Shown: positions 9,045 through 18,296, numbered from the stretch's first letter. The stretch is DNA of 53,618 nucleotides from Sulfurimonas sp. (GCA_028689055.1 JAQTWZ010000004.1:1606-55223), one strand, 5' to 3'. The notes: generated by a model not told the origin, from the letters alone. Made by a program: numbers and translations.

Positions 9045-10184
9045 TTGAAAATAGCAATAGTTGAAGATGATATCAACATGAGAAAATCTCTTGAGATTTC
9101 TATGAGTGATTATAAAGAGTTTGAGGTCAAGACATTTAAAAGTGCCAAAGATGCACTTAAAGGTCTTGATGAGAGCTTCGATTTGATTATTACAGATATC
9201 AATATGCCAGGTATGGACGGTATAGAATTTGTAAAAACTCTCGGTGGCCGCTTTGAAGTCATCATCATGACCGCAAACGCAACCCTTGGTCGTGCTATCG
9301 AATCTATACAACTCGGTGTAAAAGATTTTTTACTCAAACCATTTGATATAGATACTTTAGTCGATGCAATAAAGCGTGAAGACAAGATCCAAAAAATCAA
9401 AAAAACAGCTCATGTAGAAGAAAAAAACGCAAGTGGTTTTTTAGGCAATTCTAAAGCACTTGAAGCAATCCTCAATATAGCGAACAAAGCATCTAAAACG
9501 GATGCAAGTATCCTTTTGCTTGGGGAAAGTGGGGTCGGCAAAGAAGTTTTTGCTTCCTATATCCACAGCAACTCGCCAAGAGTCAATAAAGCATTTGTAG
9601 CTATCAATATGGCGGCACTTCCTGAAAACCTTATCGAAAGTGAACTTTTTGGTTTTGAAAAAGGTGCGTTTACAGATGCAAGTGAAGCAAAAGCAGGTCA
9701 GTTTGAACTCGCAAACGGCGGAACACTTTTTTTGGATGAGATAGGCGAAATGCCTTATGGCGTTCAGGCAAAACTTTTGCGTGCTCTGCAAGAGAAGGAA
9801 ATTCGTCGTCTTGGTTCGTCTAAGTCGATTAAAATTGATATCAGAGTAGTGTCGGCAACAAATGCAAAGCTAGAAGAAAAGATAAAAAATGGTGAGTTTA
9901 GAGAAGATTTATATTATAGACTCAACACTATTCCTCTGCACATCCCGCCACTTAGAGAGCGAACAGAAGAGATACTGCAAATAGCAAATACTATGACCGA
10001 ACAAAACTGCAAGAAATACGGGTTTGAGAAAAAGATTTTTTCCCAAGCGGCAACAGAGCAGCTTTTGGCCTATAAATGGCCTGGTAATATACGAGAATTG
10101 CTCTCTGTGGTCGAGAGAGCTGTAATTTTAAGTGAAACAAATGAGATAAAAGCCGATGAGCTTTTTTTACAAAACAGAATCTAG
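9045..10184 (+). CDS. flgR: Sigma-54-dependent response regulator, FlgR-like, without DNA-binding domain
   Basis: A 379-residue NtrC-type activator. The receiver domain (1-115) has phospho-acceptor Asp-51 (TDINMPGMDG) and Lys-98. The AAA+ domain (about 130-370) has Walker A GESGVGKE (160-167), the sigma-54 contact loop as GAFTDA (207-212) and Walker B LFLDE (228-232). It ends right after the AAA+ lid, so the usual Fis-type helix-turn-helix is missing. This is the architecture of Helicobacter FlgR, which turns on flagellar sigma-54 genes from solution. The start is a TTG at 9045 with AAGGG 9 bp before it. Its kinase partner (FlgS) is not adjacent. It precedes asd by 8 bp. Confidence 0.85.
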   Translation: MKIAIVEDDINMRKSLEISMSDYKEFEVKTFKSAKDALKGLDESFDLIITDINMPGMDGIEFVKTLGGRFEVIIMTANATLGRAIESIQLGVKDFLLKPFDIDTLVDAIKREDKIQKIKKTAHVEEKNASGFLGNSKALEAILNIANKASKTDASILLLGESGVGKEVFASYIHSNSPRVNKAFVAINMAALPENLIESELFGFEKGAFTDASEAKAGQFELANGGTLFLDEIGEMPYGVQAKLLRALQEKEIRRLGSSKSIKIDIRVVSATNAKLEEKIKNGEFREDLYYRLNTIPLHIPPLRERTEEILQIANTMTEQNCKKYGFEKKIFSQAATEQLLAYKWPGNIRELLSVVERAVILSETNEIKADELFLQNRI

Positions 10185-10192
10185 GAGATACA

Positions 10193-11224
10193 ATGAAAAA
10201 ATATAATGTAGCGGTTGTCGGAGCAAATGGAGCGGTTGGGGAAGAGATTTTAACAGTTCTCTCAGAGATAGATTTTCCACTAAATAAATTGGTGCCATTG
10301 GCAAGTGCAAGAAGTTTAGGAAAAACAGTTGAATACAATGGGCAAAATTTGCCAATCATAGAACTGACACATGATGTTTTTGAAAAAGAAGAAATTGATA
10401 TCGCACTCTTTAGCGCAGGTGGAAGTGTAAGTGCTGAGTTTGCACCTTCAGCTGTTGCAGCCGGAGCTGTTGTCATCGACAATACATCGCACTTCAGAAT
10501 GCAAGAGAATGTTCCTTTGGTTGTACCTGAAGTCAATCCAGAAGATATCGCAAAATGGAGTGATACAGGTATCATCGCCAATCCAAACTGCTCAACTATC
10601 CAAATGGTTCAGGCACTAAAACCGCTTGATCTTGCCTATGACTTAGTGCGTGTAGATGTTGCGACGTATCAGGCTACTTCAGGTGCAGGTAAAACTGCTA
10701 TGGAAGAGCTTGTGACACAGATGCAAGACTTCTTTGCGTTTAAGCTCGACGAGTCTGAACACAAATCTTTTAAACACCAAATCGCTCTCAATGTAATCCC
10801 TCAGATCGATGTATTTACCGATAACGGATATACAAAAGAGGAGATGAAAATGGTCAATGAAACTACGAAAATCATGCACAAAAAAATCCCTCTTAGTGCA
10901 ACTTGTGTGCGTGTACCTACGCTTCGCGGTCATGCAGAAGCACTGACTCTTACATTTAAAAATGAAGTAAGTGCAGATGCCGTAAGGGATGTTCTCAGCA
11001 GAGCACAAAACATCGTGATCCTCGATAAACCTTTTGAAGCACTCTACCCTATGCCGGCTACATGCGTCGATATGAATGAGACTTTTGTCGGGCGTATCAG
11101 AAGTGACACTTTTGATAAAAAAATGGTCCATATGTTTGTTGTAGCGGATAATCTTCGCGTCGGTGCTGCTACAAACGCAGTGAGAATCGCTCAGAAATGG
11201 GTTGAGATGGAAGGAGAAAAATAA
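10193..11224 (+). CDS. asd: Aspartate-semialdehyde dehydrogenase
   Basis: A 343-residue enzyme that reduces aspartyl phosphate with NADPH to aspartate semialdehyde, feeding lysine/diaminopimelate, threonine and methionine synthesis. The NADP-binding start is VAVVGANGAVGEEIL. The catalytic Cys is at about residue 133 in NPNCSTIQMV. A further family segment is ATYQATSGAGKTAMEEL. AGGAG lies before the ATG. The last base of its stop is shared with the ATG of the next gene (TAATG), implying one transcript. Confidence 0.95.
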   Translation: MKKYNVAVVGANGAVGEEILTVLSEIDFPLNKLVPLASARSLGKTVEYNGQNLPIIELTHDVFEKEEIDIALFSAGGSVSAEFAPSAVAAGAVVIDNTSHFRMQENVPLVVPEVNPEDIAKWSDTGIIANPNCSTIQMVQALKPLDLAYDLVRVDVATYQATSGAGKTAMEELVTQMQDFFAFKLDESEHKSFKHQIALNVIPQIDVFTDNGYTKEEMKMVNETTKIMHKKIPLSATCVRVPTLRGHAEALTLTFKNEVSADAVRDVLSRAQNIVILDKPFEALYPMPATCVDMNETFVGRIRSDTFDKKMVHMFVVADNLRVGAATNAVRIAQKWVEMEGEK

Positions 11225-11739
11225 TGATTGAAAAAATATTTGAACATTCACTTTGGAATTCGCGTTTTGTAATTTTATTAGCTGTTATTTTTGGTCTTAT
11301 CGGTGCTGTTTTACTTTTTGCGGTTGCGAGTTTTGATATCTACGACACAGCAAAATTTGTCATCAACACCTACTTAACACACGCACATCCAGAAAACTTC
11401 CACGAAGATGTGGTTGGTGGGATTATCGGTGCCGTGGATCTTTATCTTATCGGTGTCGTAATGCTTTTGTTCTCTTTTGGTTTGTATGAACTCTTTATCT
11501 CCGATATCGATCCCGCAAAAGATGAACATGGTGAAGAAAACCAGCTACTTGCTATCCATTCACTTGATCAGCTCAAAGATAAAATCTCAAAAGTTATCGT
11601 TATGGTTCTCGTAGTAGGATTTTTCCAAAAAGTAGGACATACCGAATACAATGGTGCTTTAGATTTGTTCTATCTTGCACTTTCTATCACTGCTGTGGCA
11701 GTTGGTTTATACTTTTTAGGTAAAGTTGGCAAACATTAA
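11224..11739 (+). CDS. YqhA/UPF0114-family membrane protein
   Basis: A 171-residue inner-membrane protein with about four hydrophobic segments, starting near residues 15-37 (FVILLAVIFGLIGAVLLFAV). It carries YqhA-family features: VDLYLIGVVMLLFSFGLYELF and a conserved cytosolic stretch with SLDQLKDKISKVIVMVL. No biochemical function is known for the family. It is translationally coupled to asd by a 1-base overlap. Confidence 0.8.
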   Translation: MIEKIFEHSLWNSRFVILLAVIFGLIGAVLLFAVASFDIYDTAKFVINTYLTHAHPENFHEDVVGGIIGAVDLYLIGVVMLLFSFGLYELFISDIDPAKDEHGEENQLLAIHSLDQLKDKISKVIVMVLVVGFFQKVGHTEYNGALDLFYLALSITAVAVGLYFLGKVGKH

Positions 11740-11756
11740 TTAGTCCGTAAAAAGTT

Positions 11757-11778
11757 TCACTTTTTTTTGCAAAAGTGA
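11757..11778. terminator. AT-rich hairpin between yqhA-like gene and hemE
   Basis: TCACTTTT (11757-11764) pairs with AAAAGTGA (11771-11778), an 8-bp stem. The T-run lies inside the loop rather than after the stem, so termination is uncertain. Confidence 0.3.
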
Positions 11779-11825
11779 TAGTCGATAAAAGTAAGAATTA
11801 ATAATTTAAATACAAAGGTTATTGA

Positions 11826-12866
11826 ATGAGTAAAATATTTGTAGATGCATGTTTTGGTAAAGAAACGCCATATACTCCGGTTTGGATGATGAGACAAGCA
11901 GGTCGTTATCTTCCTGAGTATATGGAAGTCAGAAAACAGGCGGGGAATTTCCTCAATCTTTGTCATGATCCCAAAAAAGCTGCAGAAGTATCGATTCAAC
12001 CACTCGATATTGTAGGCGTGGATGCAGCTATTTTATTTAGCGATATCCTTGTTATCCCTGATGAGATGGGGATGGATTTGGATTTCATCAAAGGCGAAGG
12101 TCCAAAATTTGCCAATCCAATTACTTCACAAGAAGATTTGGACAAGCTTATCGGCGGCGAAGAAGCGGCTAGTAAACTCACTTATGTTTATGAAACTATC
12201 GCACTGTTAAGAACGCAGCTTAATGCACGCGGTGATGATAAAGCTCTTATCGGTTTTACGGGTGCGCCATGGACACTTGCGACTTATATGATAGAAGGCG
12301 AAGGTACAAAAACATACAATATTTGTAAAAAAATGATGTACTCAAACCCTGAACTTCTTCACAACATCCTTAAAAAAGTGACCGAAGTCGTCAAGCTTTA
12401 TATGGAAAAACAGATTCAAGCAGGTATCGATGTCGTGCAAATCTTTGACTCATGGGCTGCTGCTATAGAGCCGGGTAAATATGATGAATTTTCTTGGAAA
12501 TATATGGTGGAAATCGCAGAGTATCTCAAAGAGAAATATCCACATATCCCTGTTATCATGTTTCCAAAAGGTATCCCTGCGTTTTTGGATAAAGTCTATG
12601 GTAACTTTGATGTATTTGGGGTTGACTGGTCAACGCCTATGGCACTTGCAAAAGAGAAACTTGGAGACAAATATGTCCTTCAAGGCAATATGGAGCCATG
12701 CCGTCTTTACTCAAAAGAGGCAACTACGAAATGTGTAGAAGTTATCCAAGAGACGATGCAAGGCAAACGCCACATATTTAACCTCGGTCACGGCATCCTT
12801 CCTGATGTGCCAGTAGAAAACGCCATCCACTTTGTAAACGAATGCCACCGTGTCAGCGGAAAATAA
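11826..12866 (+). CDS. hemE: Uroporphyrinogen decarboxylase
   Basis: A 346-residue enzyme converting uroporphyrinogen III to coproporphyrinogen III in haem synthesis. The two family signatures are clear: [15 protein letters not shown] at about residues 19-33, with substrate-carboxylate Arg residues, and [13 protein letters not shown] in the middle. The catalytic Asp lies in [13 protein letters not shown]. Length is typical. It overlaps the downstream radical SAM gene by 17 bp. Confidence 0.97.
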   Translation: MSKIFVDACFGKETPYTPVWMMRQAGRYLPEYMEVRKQAGNFLNLCHDPKKAAEVSIQPLDIVGVDAAILFSDILVIPDEMGMDLDFIKGEGPKFANPITSQEDLDKLIGGEEAASKLTYVYETIALLRTQLNARGDDKALIGFTGAPWTLATYMIEGEGTKTYNICKKMMYSNPELLHNILKKVTEVVKLYMEKQIQAGIDVVQIFDSWAAAIEPGKYDEFSWKYMVEIAEYLKEKYPHIPVIMFPKGIPAFLDKVYGNFDVFGVDWSTPMALAKEKLGDKYVLQGNMEPCRLYSKEATTKCVEVIQETMQGKRHIFNLGHGILPDVPVENAIHFVNECHRVSGK

Positions 12867-13794
12867 AATCATCTTTGGTCCTATAAACTCTCGCCGTTTT
12901 GGCAGGAGTTTAGGAGTCGATCTCTCTCCTTCCAACAAACAATGCAACTTTGACTGTCTTTATTGTGAACTTGCTCCCGCCGCAACCGTAGATATACAAG
13001 CGCAGAGTATTCCTGTATCCAAAATCATAGAAGAACTCAAAAAACATCTCGATGATAAGATGGATGTCATCACACTCACTGCAAACGGAGAGCCGACACT
13101 TTATCCTTATCTCGATGAACTTATAGATGAGATAGACAAGATCAAAAACGCAACCCAAACATTGATACTCACAAACAGCGCTACTTTGGTAGATCCAAAA
13201 ATCTTCGCATCGCTCATGAAGCTCGATCAAGTCAAACTTTCACTCGATGCAGTAAGTCCTGAAGTATTTAAAAAGATAGACAGACCGCACACAAATATAG
13301 ATATAAACGCAATCGTTACAAAAGTCATAGAGTTTGGCAAGGTCTATAAAGGCAAACTTTTTATCGAAATACTTTTTGTTTACGAGCTCAATGACACAAA
13401 AGAAGAGGTCAAAAAACTCAGCGATGTACTCATGCAGCTAAACGCAACAAGAATAGACCTAGGAACTATTGACCGCCCGCCTGCCTATCCTGTGATGGGA
13501 ATTAGCTATAAAGAGCTACATGAGCTAGCACAGCTATTTGATAAATCACTGCCTATCCATATCGCCTCACGCACTCATGCAGAACCAAACAATGCAGAGT
13601 ATAGTGAAGAAGAAATCCTCAACACCCTCGATAAGCGCCCTCTCACACAAGAAGATATTGATTTACTTTTCGACACAGAGAGTAAAAAACGCTTTTTCAC
13701 GCTTATAAAAGATGGAAAAATCACAACAAAAAGTGTAGGAAATTTGGAGTTTTATCTTCCATCAGAAAACATTCAAAGAAAACGCAAGAAATAG
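12850..13794 (+). CDS. Radical SAM protein (COG0731-like)
   Basis: A 314-residue protein with the radical SAM cluster motif C-x3-C-x2-C in [10 protein letters not shown], at about residues 32-40. Further TIM-barrel features are [15 protein letters not shown] (Gly-Glu-Pro motif) and LTNSATLVD. The opening [19 protein letters not shown] is typical of the wyosine-synthesis-like COG0731 group. The bacterial members have no firmly assigned substrate, so none is given here. It starts inside hemE, so it is co-translated with a tetrapyrrole gene, but that alone does not prove a haem role. Confidence 0.8.
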   Translation: MSAENKIIFGPINSRRFGRSLGVDLSPSNKQCNFDCLYCELAPAATVDIQAQSIPVSKIIEELKKHLDDKMDVITLTANGEPTLYPYLDELIDEIDKIKNATQTLILTNSATLVDPKIFASLMKLDQVKLSLDAVSPEVFKKIDRPHTNIDINAIVTKVIEFGKVYKGKLFIEILFVYELNDTKEEVKKLSDVLMQLNATRIDLGTIDRPPAYPVMGISYKELHELAQLFDKSLPIHIASRTHAEPNNAEYSEEEILNTLDKRPLTQEDIDLLFDTESKKRFFTLIKDGKITTKSVGNLEFYLPSENIQRKRKK

Positions 13795-13804
13795 CCGAAT
13801 TTAC

Positions 13805-13833
13805 TTGACTTTTACAAGGTCACAAAGTATAAT
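13805..13833 (+). promoter_or_regulatory. Promoter of tRNA-Asn
   Basis: TTGACT (13805-13810) and TATAAT (13828-13833) are separated by 17 bp. The tRNA begins 18 bp downstream of the -10. Confidence 0.8.
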
Positions 13834-13851
13834 TTCAGCTCAAAACAACAT

Positions 13852-13926
13852 TCCGAATTAGCTCAGCGGTAGAGTAGGTGACTGTTAATCACTTGGTCAC
13901 TGGTTCGAATCCAGTATTCGGAGCCA
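13852..13926 (+). tRNA. tRNA-Asn (GUU)
   Basis: 75 nt including an encoded CCA. The acceptor TCCGAAT pairs with ATTCGGA, with discriminator G. The anticodon loop is CTGTTAA with anticodon GTT. The T-arm contains GGTTCGAATCC. The last 17 bases serve as the attachment site of the element that follows and are repeated at 20502-20518. Confidence 0.97.
13910..13926 (+). other. attL core (tRNA-Asn 3' end)
   Basis: The 17 bp from the T-arm to the CCA end, identical to 20502-20518. The element restores the tRNA 3' end at this junction. Confidence 0.85.
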
Positions 13927-13957
13927 TCGTGCTTCAAACCCCCAGAAACCCTTACTT

Positions 13958-15088
13958 TTAGACAACCTTTAAATTACTCGGTGTCGTTTCGGTGTCATTA
14001 GGTACACTCTTACTTTCCAAAAATGCAGCCCTTTTTTTATCATCCTGTTTAATATATCTTGTATATCTGCTCAGTGTCATCGTTGAATCTGTATGACCTA
14101 ACATGTTTGATACCCAAAGTATATCTTCACCGTTTTCCAACATCAATGTTGCAAATGTATGTCTCGTATGATAAATAGGACGATACTCGAAACTACACTC
14201 TTTTAGTACTCTTTTCCAATGTGTGTTTCTAATCCTTTTAATATCATAGAAATTTTCACCGCTTTCATTTAAAAATACATAGCTATTCTGATTTCCCGTC
14301 AACCTAAACTGCATTTGCAAATATGGAAGTAATGTATCTATAATATCCACATAACGAACACTGCTTGTAGTCTTTGGCGTGGTAACCTGCCCCATTTTCA
14401 AAGCTTGCTTTACATAAATCTCGTTTCTGAAAAAATCTACATTTTCCCATTTAAGACCTATCATCTCTCCGCTTCTCATACCCGTAAAGAATGCGAGTGC
14501 AAAAAAGTTTTTAAACTGTCCGTCTGCTTTGTCAATAATGCTAAAGATTTCACTTAAACTAAATGGTGAGATTACAGGTTTAGCAATTTTTGGAGTGCTT
14601 ACAAGCGTAAGCGGATTACGCTCTATAATCTCATCTCTTAGTGCATCATTTAAAATTGTACTCAGGACTGCTCTTATAACTTTCATACGACTTGCACTGA
14701 CACTCTTTAAAACTTTATTTTGCCAAAGAGAGATATCACTCGGTTTGAGAGAGTTTATCTTTCGCTTGCCTAAATAAGGTTTGATGTGTTTGTCATATGA
14801 GATTCTGTAATCATCTTGCGTTGTCTTTTTTCTACTGACGCTATGTATATCAAACGATTTTTTTGAATACTCATCAATCGTTGGAACTGTTTTTTCAAAT
14901 AACTCGCCGTTTAACAGCTTTAACTGCATTGTCGGCATAATCTCGTTTTTCGCTAATTTCATATTAGCTTTGGTGTTTTCTAAATTAAGTGTCTTTCGAT
15001 AGTTTTTTCCGTTGTGGGTAAAGCGTATCCAAATCCACTCTTTCGTTGCACCTTGAGAGTTTTTGACCTTTTTTATATATATTTTCAT
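13958..15088 (-). CDS. int: Tyrosine-recombinase integrase
   Basis: A 376-residue phage-type integrase that would recombine tRNA-Asn attB with the element. It has an N-terminal arm-binding domain (about 1-60), a SAM-like core-binding domain (about 72-160) and a catalytic domain. Catalytic residues seen are Arg-205 (FFTGMRSGEM), His-307/Arg-309 (YHTRHTFATL), His-332 (LGHTDSTM) and the nucleophile Tyr near 342 (SRYTRY). It lies 32 bp from attL, as is usual. Its last codons contain the left pair of CGGTGTC repeats. It appears intact. Confidence 0.95.
   Translation of the reverse strand: MKIYIKKVKNSQGATKEWIWIRFTHNGKNYRKTLNLENTKANMKLAKNEIMPTMQLKLLNGELFEKTVPTIDEYSKKSFDIHSVSRKKTTQDDYRISYDKHIKPYLGKRKINSLKPSDISLWQNKVLKSVSASRMKVIRAVLSTILNDALRDEIIERNPLTLVSTPKIAKPVISPFSLSEIFSIIDKADGQFKNFFALAFFTGMRSGEMIGLKWENVDFFRNEIYVKQALKMGQVTTPKTTSSVRYVDIIDTLLPYLQMQFRLTGNQNSYVFLNESGENFYDIKRIRNTHWKRVLKECSFEYRPIYHTRHTFATLMLENGEDILWVSNMLGHTDSTMTLSRYTRYIKQDDKKRAAFLESKSVPNDTETTPSNLKVV
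13977..13994 (+). repeat. Left candidate integrase arm-type repeats
   Basis: CGGTGTC occurs twice 4 bp apart at 13979-13985 and 13990-13996, 52 bp inside attL. The 18-bp block starting at 13977 matches 20384-20401 near attR at 15 of 18 bases. Confidence 0.4.
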
Positions 15089-15186
15089 CTGTAAATTACC
15101 TCATTATCAGTAACCACAAATACCATATTACGAAGTTTTCAAGTCTCAATTATAGGGCATTAGTAGTTACTTTTATCTTTAAATAA

Positions 15187-15513
15187 CTACTTAATACCTG
15201 CAAGTAAATTTTCAACCGCTAAATTAACTCTCTGCTGATGCTTCTCATCTTTAATCCCGACTATCCAATTATTGATTTGTTCTTTGTCAAACAAGAGCTT
15301 TTTTGAGGGCTTGTGATAGTGTATACCATCGACAAACACATCATCTTTTACCATTTTATTGATTGCATCGAGCGAGTAACCTATATAATCGCTGAGTTCT
15401 CTTGTGTTGAGCCATCTTTTTTCGCTGCTCATAGCTTGGCTGAGTTTGAGCGACTTTATCTCATTTAAAAGTTTTGGTATAAGTTCCAAGTGTTCAAAGG
15501 CTGTTACATTCAT
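15187..15513 (-). CDS. Excisionase-like helix-turn-helix protein
   Basis: A 108-residue protein with a central winged-HTH segment (about residues 32-90): RWLNTRELSDYIGYSLDAIN, then a wing with KKLLFDKEQINNWI. This resembles MerR/AlpA-type excisionases and phage directionality factors. Its ATG overlaps the Rep stop by 4 bp (ATGA), and it precedes the integrase with a 98-bp gap. A role in excision or in controlling int is inferred from fold and position. Confidence 0.6.
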   Translation of the reverse strand: MNVTAFEHLELIPKLLNEIKSLKLSQAMSSEKRWLNTRELSDYIGYSLDAINKMVKDDVFVDGIHYHKPSKKLLFDKEQINNWIVGIKDEKHQQRVNLAVENLLAGIK

Positions 15514-16601
15514 GCCGACACCCCTATCGCGCTATCGCTTGTTTGCGAGTTATTGACATAACTCCCCTTGAGTTTGACATCGAAATTACTACTGCGTACA
15601 TAAACAATATCCCCAAACCCGTCAATTATCTCCATTACTTTTGCAGTGTCAAGTGTCACATAAATTGTAAAGTGATTCTCATTGATAAGTTTTGTGAGGG
15701 CAAACATCGAATATCTGCGGTGTAAAAGTCTATATATACCAAGCGGTGCAAGTGTGCGTGAGGAGTTAAAGCGTATTACTCTGTTATGCGAATACCAAGC
15801 ATTGAGATACTCATCTTTTTCACTCAGCTTGTCACTTTTAGAGAGAGGAAGGGTCTTGTTTATGTACTTCATAATATATGCCGTACTGCCTTTGATATCA
15901 TCTTGTATATCATTGCCTCTGGTATCAAAGAGTCTTTGAAATGCTTTTTTTACTTTCTCAACTCTCTCAGCAGGAACGAATAGTAAAATATGCGTATGTG
16001 GTGTTCCGTCTTTGTGAGGCTCATTGACTCTGAAATATATTCTCTGCTCTTTAGAGAGTTCTTTTAACGCTCTGTCTTGTCTGAGTTTTGCGAACATTTT
16101 TGTAAGGACTTTTACAGCCTCTTTTGCCGTCGTGCCGTTGTACTTTGGATTAGGTTTGAGCTTGCCTTTTTTTGTGGTTTTACAGATATGATATTCACTC
16201 GGCAGAGTTAATGTCATAAAGAGCGGTCTTAAACTTTTCTGCTCTGCAATAGTTGTCAAAGTATTTACTCTGTTCTGAATTTCAGAATAGTATCTGTGCG
16301 GTGCGTGATTGGCTGATATGATTAAATCAGAGAGCGGGATTGCGTTTCTGTTGATACGGTCATAGATATAACTGTATTCTAAAAAACTCTTTTGCTCTTG
16401 GAGCTTCGCTTTTACATGTAAAAAGTTATTGCTAGACAATCCATAATGAACGCTTCTTTGTATCTTGTCCACAACTTCTTTATAATTAGTCAAGGCTGTG
16501 CCTATGGCACAGCTCACAGCCTCTCTCTCACTCAGGCGTGCCGAGCCGATGCTTTGAGCTTTGCCTATGGCACTGTTATTTTTATTTAGGATATAATCCA
16601 T
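15510..16601 (-). CDS. HUH-type rolling-circle replication initiator
   Basis: A 363-residue Rep with the three HUH endonuclease motifs in order: motif 1 FMTLTLP (128-134), motif 2 PHTH (201-204) with the metal-binding histidines, and motif 3 AYIMKYINK (241-249) with the nicking Tyr and the Lys. Such proteins nick one strand at the double-strand origin and start rolling-circle replication in plasmids and filamentous phages. The spacing resembles the phage gene II/GpA-like group. An origin might lie in the 81-bp gap upstream (16602-16682) or inside rep, but none was identified. It explains how the element could replicate after excision. Confidence 0.8.
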   Translation of the reverse strand: MDYILNKNNSAIGKAQSIGSARLSEREAVSCAIGTALTNYKEVVDKIQRSVHYGLSSNNFLHVKAKLQEQKSFLEYSYIYDRINRNAIPLSDLIISANHAPHRYYSEIQNRVNTLTTIAEQKSLRPLFMTLTLPSEYHICKTTKKGKLKPNPKYNGTTAKEAVKVLTKMFAKLRQDRALKELSKEQRIYFRVNEPHKDGTPHTHILLFVPAERVEKVKKAFQRLFDTRGNDIQDDIKGSTAYIMKYINKTLPLSKSDKLSEKDEYLNAWYSHNRVIRFNSSRTLAPLGIYRLLHRRYSMFALTKLINENHFTIYVTLDTAKVMEIIDGFGDIVYVRSSNFDVKLKGSYVNNSQTSDSAIGVSA

Positions 16602-16682
16602 CTGTTTTTCCCTCCAAGGAAATTACACCGTTAGGGAAGCAGTCCGCCAAGATATGCTCCTCTAACAGCTATTAATCAATAA

Positions 16683-16955
16683 TTATTTTGCTTTACCAAT
16701 TTTTATTTGAGCAAAATTTTCACCATACACATTACATGGTACACTGACTTTATCACCTAGCTTTTTTTCAGCAAACTGTTTTTGCATACTGATATCTAAC
16801 GGAATATCAAAACTTTCAACTTGTATCTGACCGTTTGGTAGTTCTTTTCTTTGTTGTATCTGCTCAACATACTCAGCAATAATTTGACCCGTTTTTTTGT
16901 CAGTTCTTTCTTTAACGAAACCGTTAAGGTGATACCCTTCTATAATTACATTCAT
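16683..16955 (-). CDS. Small OB-fold-like protein, possible ssDNA-binding protein
   Basis: A 90-residue protein predicted to be mostly beta strand (IIEGYHLNGFVKER, then GQIQVESFDIPLDI, and LGDKVSVPCNVYGENFAQIKI). Size, composition and position immediately before a rolling-circle rep match the gene V type ssDNA-binding proteins of filamentous phages, which coat the displaced strand. Sequence evidence alone is weak. AGGAG-like sequence precedes the ATG. It lies 4 bp after the 146-residue HTH gene. Confidence 0.45.
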   Translation of the reverse strand: MNVIIEGYHLNGFVKERTDKKTGQIIAEYVEQIQQRKELPNGQIQVESFDIPLDISMQKQFAEKKLGDKVSVPCNVYGENFAQIKIGKAK

Positions 16956-16959
16956 CTTC

Positions 16960-17400
16960 TTAATCTCCTTGATTAAATAATATTTTCATCTTTCCCACGA
17001 AAGACAAGTTGCTAAGATATATGCTTTTGTATTTCAGTTTACGTTTTAATATATCCACCTCATTTTTGCTTTTTTCCAATTCATTTTTAAGCGCCATAAA
17101 CTCATCTTTTTCAACTAACATCTTGCAGTCACAATCAAAATCAATAAAAGTGTTTAATGTTTGTATTTCTAATTCTTTTTCTAAAAAACTATTTTTATAG
17201 TTTTTAATAGTTGATGTCAAAAGTTCTATATCACTATTTAAAGATGAAATTTGTTGAGAATGGGAGTTGTTGAAGATTTTACTTAGACGAACAGATAACA
17301 CAACACTTGTTCTAGCAAGACCTGTGAACTCTGCTATCTCTGTATAAGATTTCTTTTCATCTATGAGAGTGTGAATCTCTTGGATAAGTTCTAAGTTCAT
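16960..17400 (-). CDS. HTH plus coiled-coil protein of unknown function
   Basis: 146 residues from the ATG at 17400, which has GAAAGG upstream; a GTG at 17427 is also in frame. The N-terminus (about 1-40) has a Trp-repressor/sigma-like HTH pattern (KKSYTEIAEFTGLARTSVVL). A long charged heptad region (about 45-130) follows, predicted coiled coil, containing a CDCKML segment. The C-terminus is short and hydrophobic. It lies at the head of the replication genes, so a plasmid-type copy control or partition accessory role is possible. No family is recognised. Confidence 0.55.
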   Translation of the reverse strand: MNLELIQEIHTLIDEKKSYTEIAEFTGLARTSVVLSVRLSKIFNNSHSQQISSLNSDIELLTSTIKNYKNSFLEKELEIQTLNTFIDFDCDCKMLVEKDEFMALKNELEKSKNEVDILKRKLKYKSIYLSNLSFVGKMKILFNQGD

Positions 17401-17519
17401 AGGTAGCCTTTCAAATAAATTACACACAAACCAACGAATTGATTGTGCATATTGAAATATTACCTATAATTTAAGTGTAAAGTCAATAGATTTACAAATA
17501 TTATGATAGCTAAGTATTA

Positions 17520-18296
17520 TTAAAGACTAATATTTTGAGTGTTTTTTACTTCATCAAGCAATGATATTGCAGTTAGTAGTTTATTTTGATTTTCTTTTAG
17601 TTGTGCATTTTCCAATAAAATTTTTAAAGTTTTTTGCGTTTGTAATGGTACATCTTCAGGCTTTGCAGACCAACGATTTACAGTTCCCTCGCTTACTCCT
17701 ATTTCTTCAGAAAGTGCTTTTTGAGTGATATTTAATTCATTACAAACATACTTAACTATATTTTTCATATCTTCCCTTTTTTTCTTAATAATCCATTGCT
17801 GGATTTGTATATATGAGATTTCTTGTTTTTTACCTAAAAGGTCTTTTGGATTATTTAAAATATTTAATAAGAATGGTTGAAAGTCATTATAGTATTTTTT
17901 TGCGTAGCTGTCAGTTGAGGCAGTTGCTAGTATTGCAAGTGAGAGTTGTCTTGCGCTGGAGGACCCATTCCCTAGACTAAATCCAAAAGGTGAATGTTCA
18001 ATCAAATCAAGCCTATAAGGAATATATTCATTATTATAAATAATTTCTATTCCATTTGGATTAGTTTCATCGTCTGTAACTTTAAATACGCCATCCATTT
18101 TAAGGCGTTTAAAGAGTGATTTTGCATACTTGTTTGTGGGAAATTTAAGTATTATAACTTCTAACACTCGTTGAGCATACTTATCACTAGATTCATTATC
18201 GTTTTGCTCTAAACGATCATTCTCTTGAAATGACCTGTCTTGCTCTATTTCATTCCAAAATTTAAGGATCACACCTGATTTATCGGTATTATTCAT
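17520..18296 (-). CDS. DUF6166-like domain fused to XRE-type HTH
   Basis: A 258-residue protein. The centre (about 85-150) has the pattern of DUF6166 proteins, where Gly-Phe-x-x-Gly-x-Gly-x-Ser-x-x-x-x-Gln-Leu-x-Leu-Ala-Ile-Leu is the core (here GFSLGNGSSSARQLSLAIL, 105-123). Residues 188-212 form a Cro/C1-type HTH (ITQKALSEEIGVSEGTVNRW). DUF6166 has no established function and is usually stand-alone in mobile elements. It lies 81 bp after the TOPRIM gene on the same strand. It is the best candidate for a repressor of the cargo operon. Confidence 0.6.
   Translation of the reverse strand: MNNTDKSGVILKFWNEIEQDRSFQENDRLEQNDNESSDKYAQRVLEVIILKFPTNKYAKSLFKRLKMDGVFKVTDDETNPNGIEIIYNNEYIPYRLDLIEHSPFGFSLGNGSSSARQLSLAILATASTDSYAKKYYNDFQPFLLNILNNPKDLLGKKQEISYIQIQQWIIKKKREDMKNIVKYVCNELNITQKALSEEIGVSEGTVNRWSAKPEDVPLQTQKTLKILLENAQLKENQNKLLTAISLLDEVKNTQNISL

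Noticed and set aside
9991-10581. Long minus-strand frames opposite flgR/asd (190-196 residues, also 10679-11251)
   Set aside because: They are antisense shadows of conserved coding sequence, without recognisable motifs or start signals.
16602-16682. Double-strand origin of the rolling-circle element
   Set aside because: The gap upstream of rep has no clear stem-loop with a nick-site-like sequence that I could defend, so no origin is annotated.
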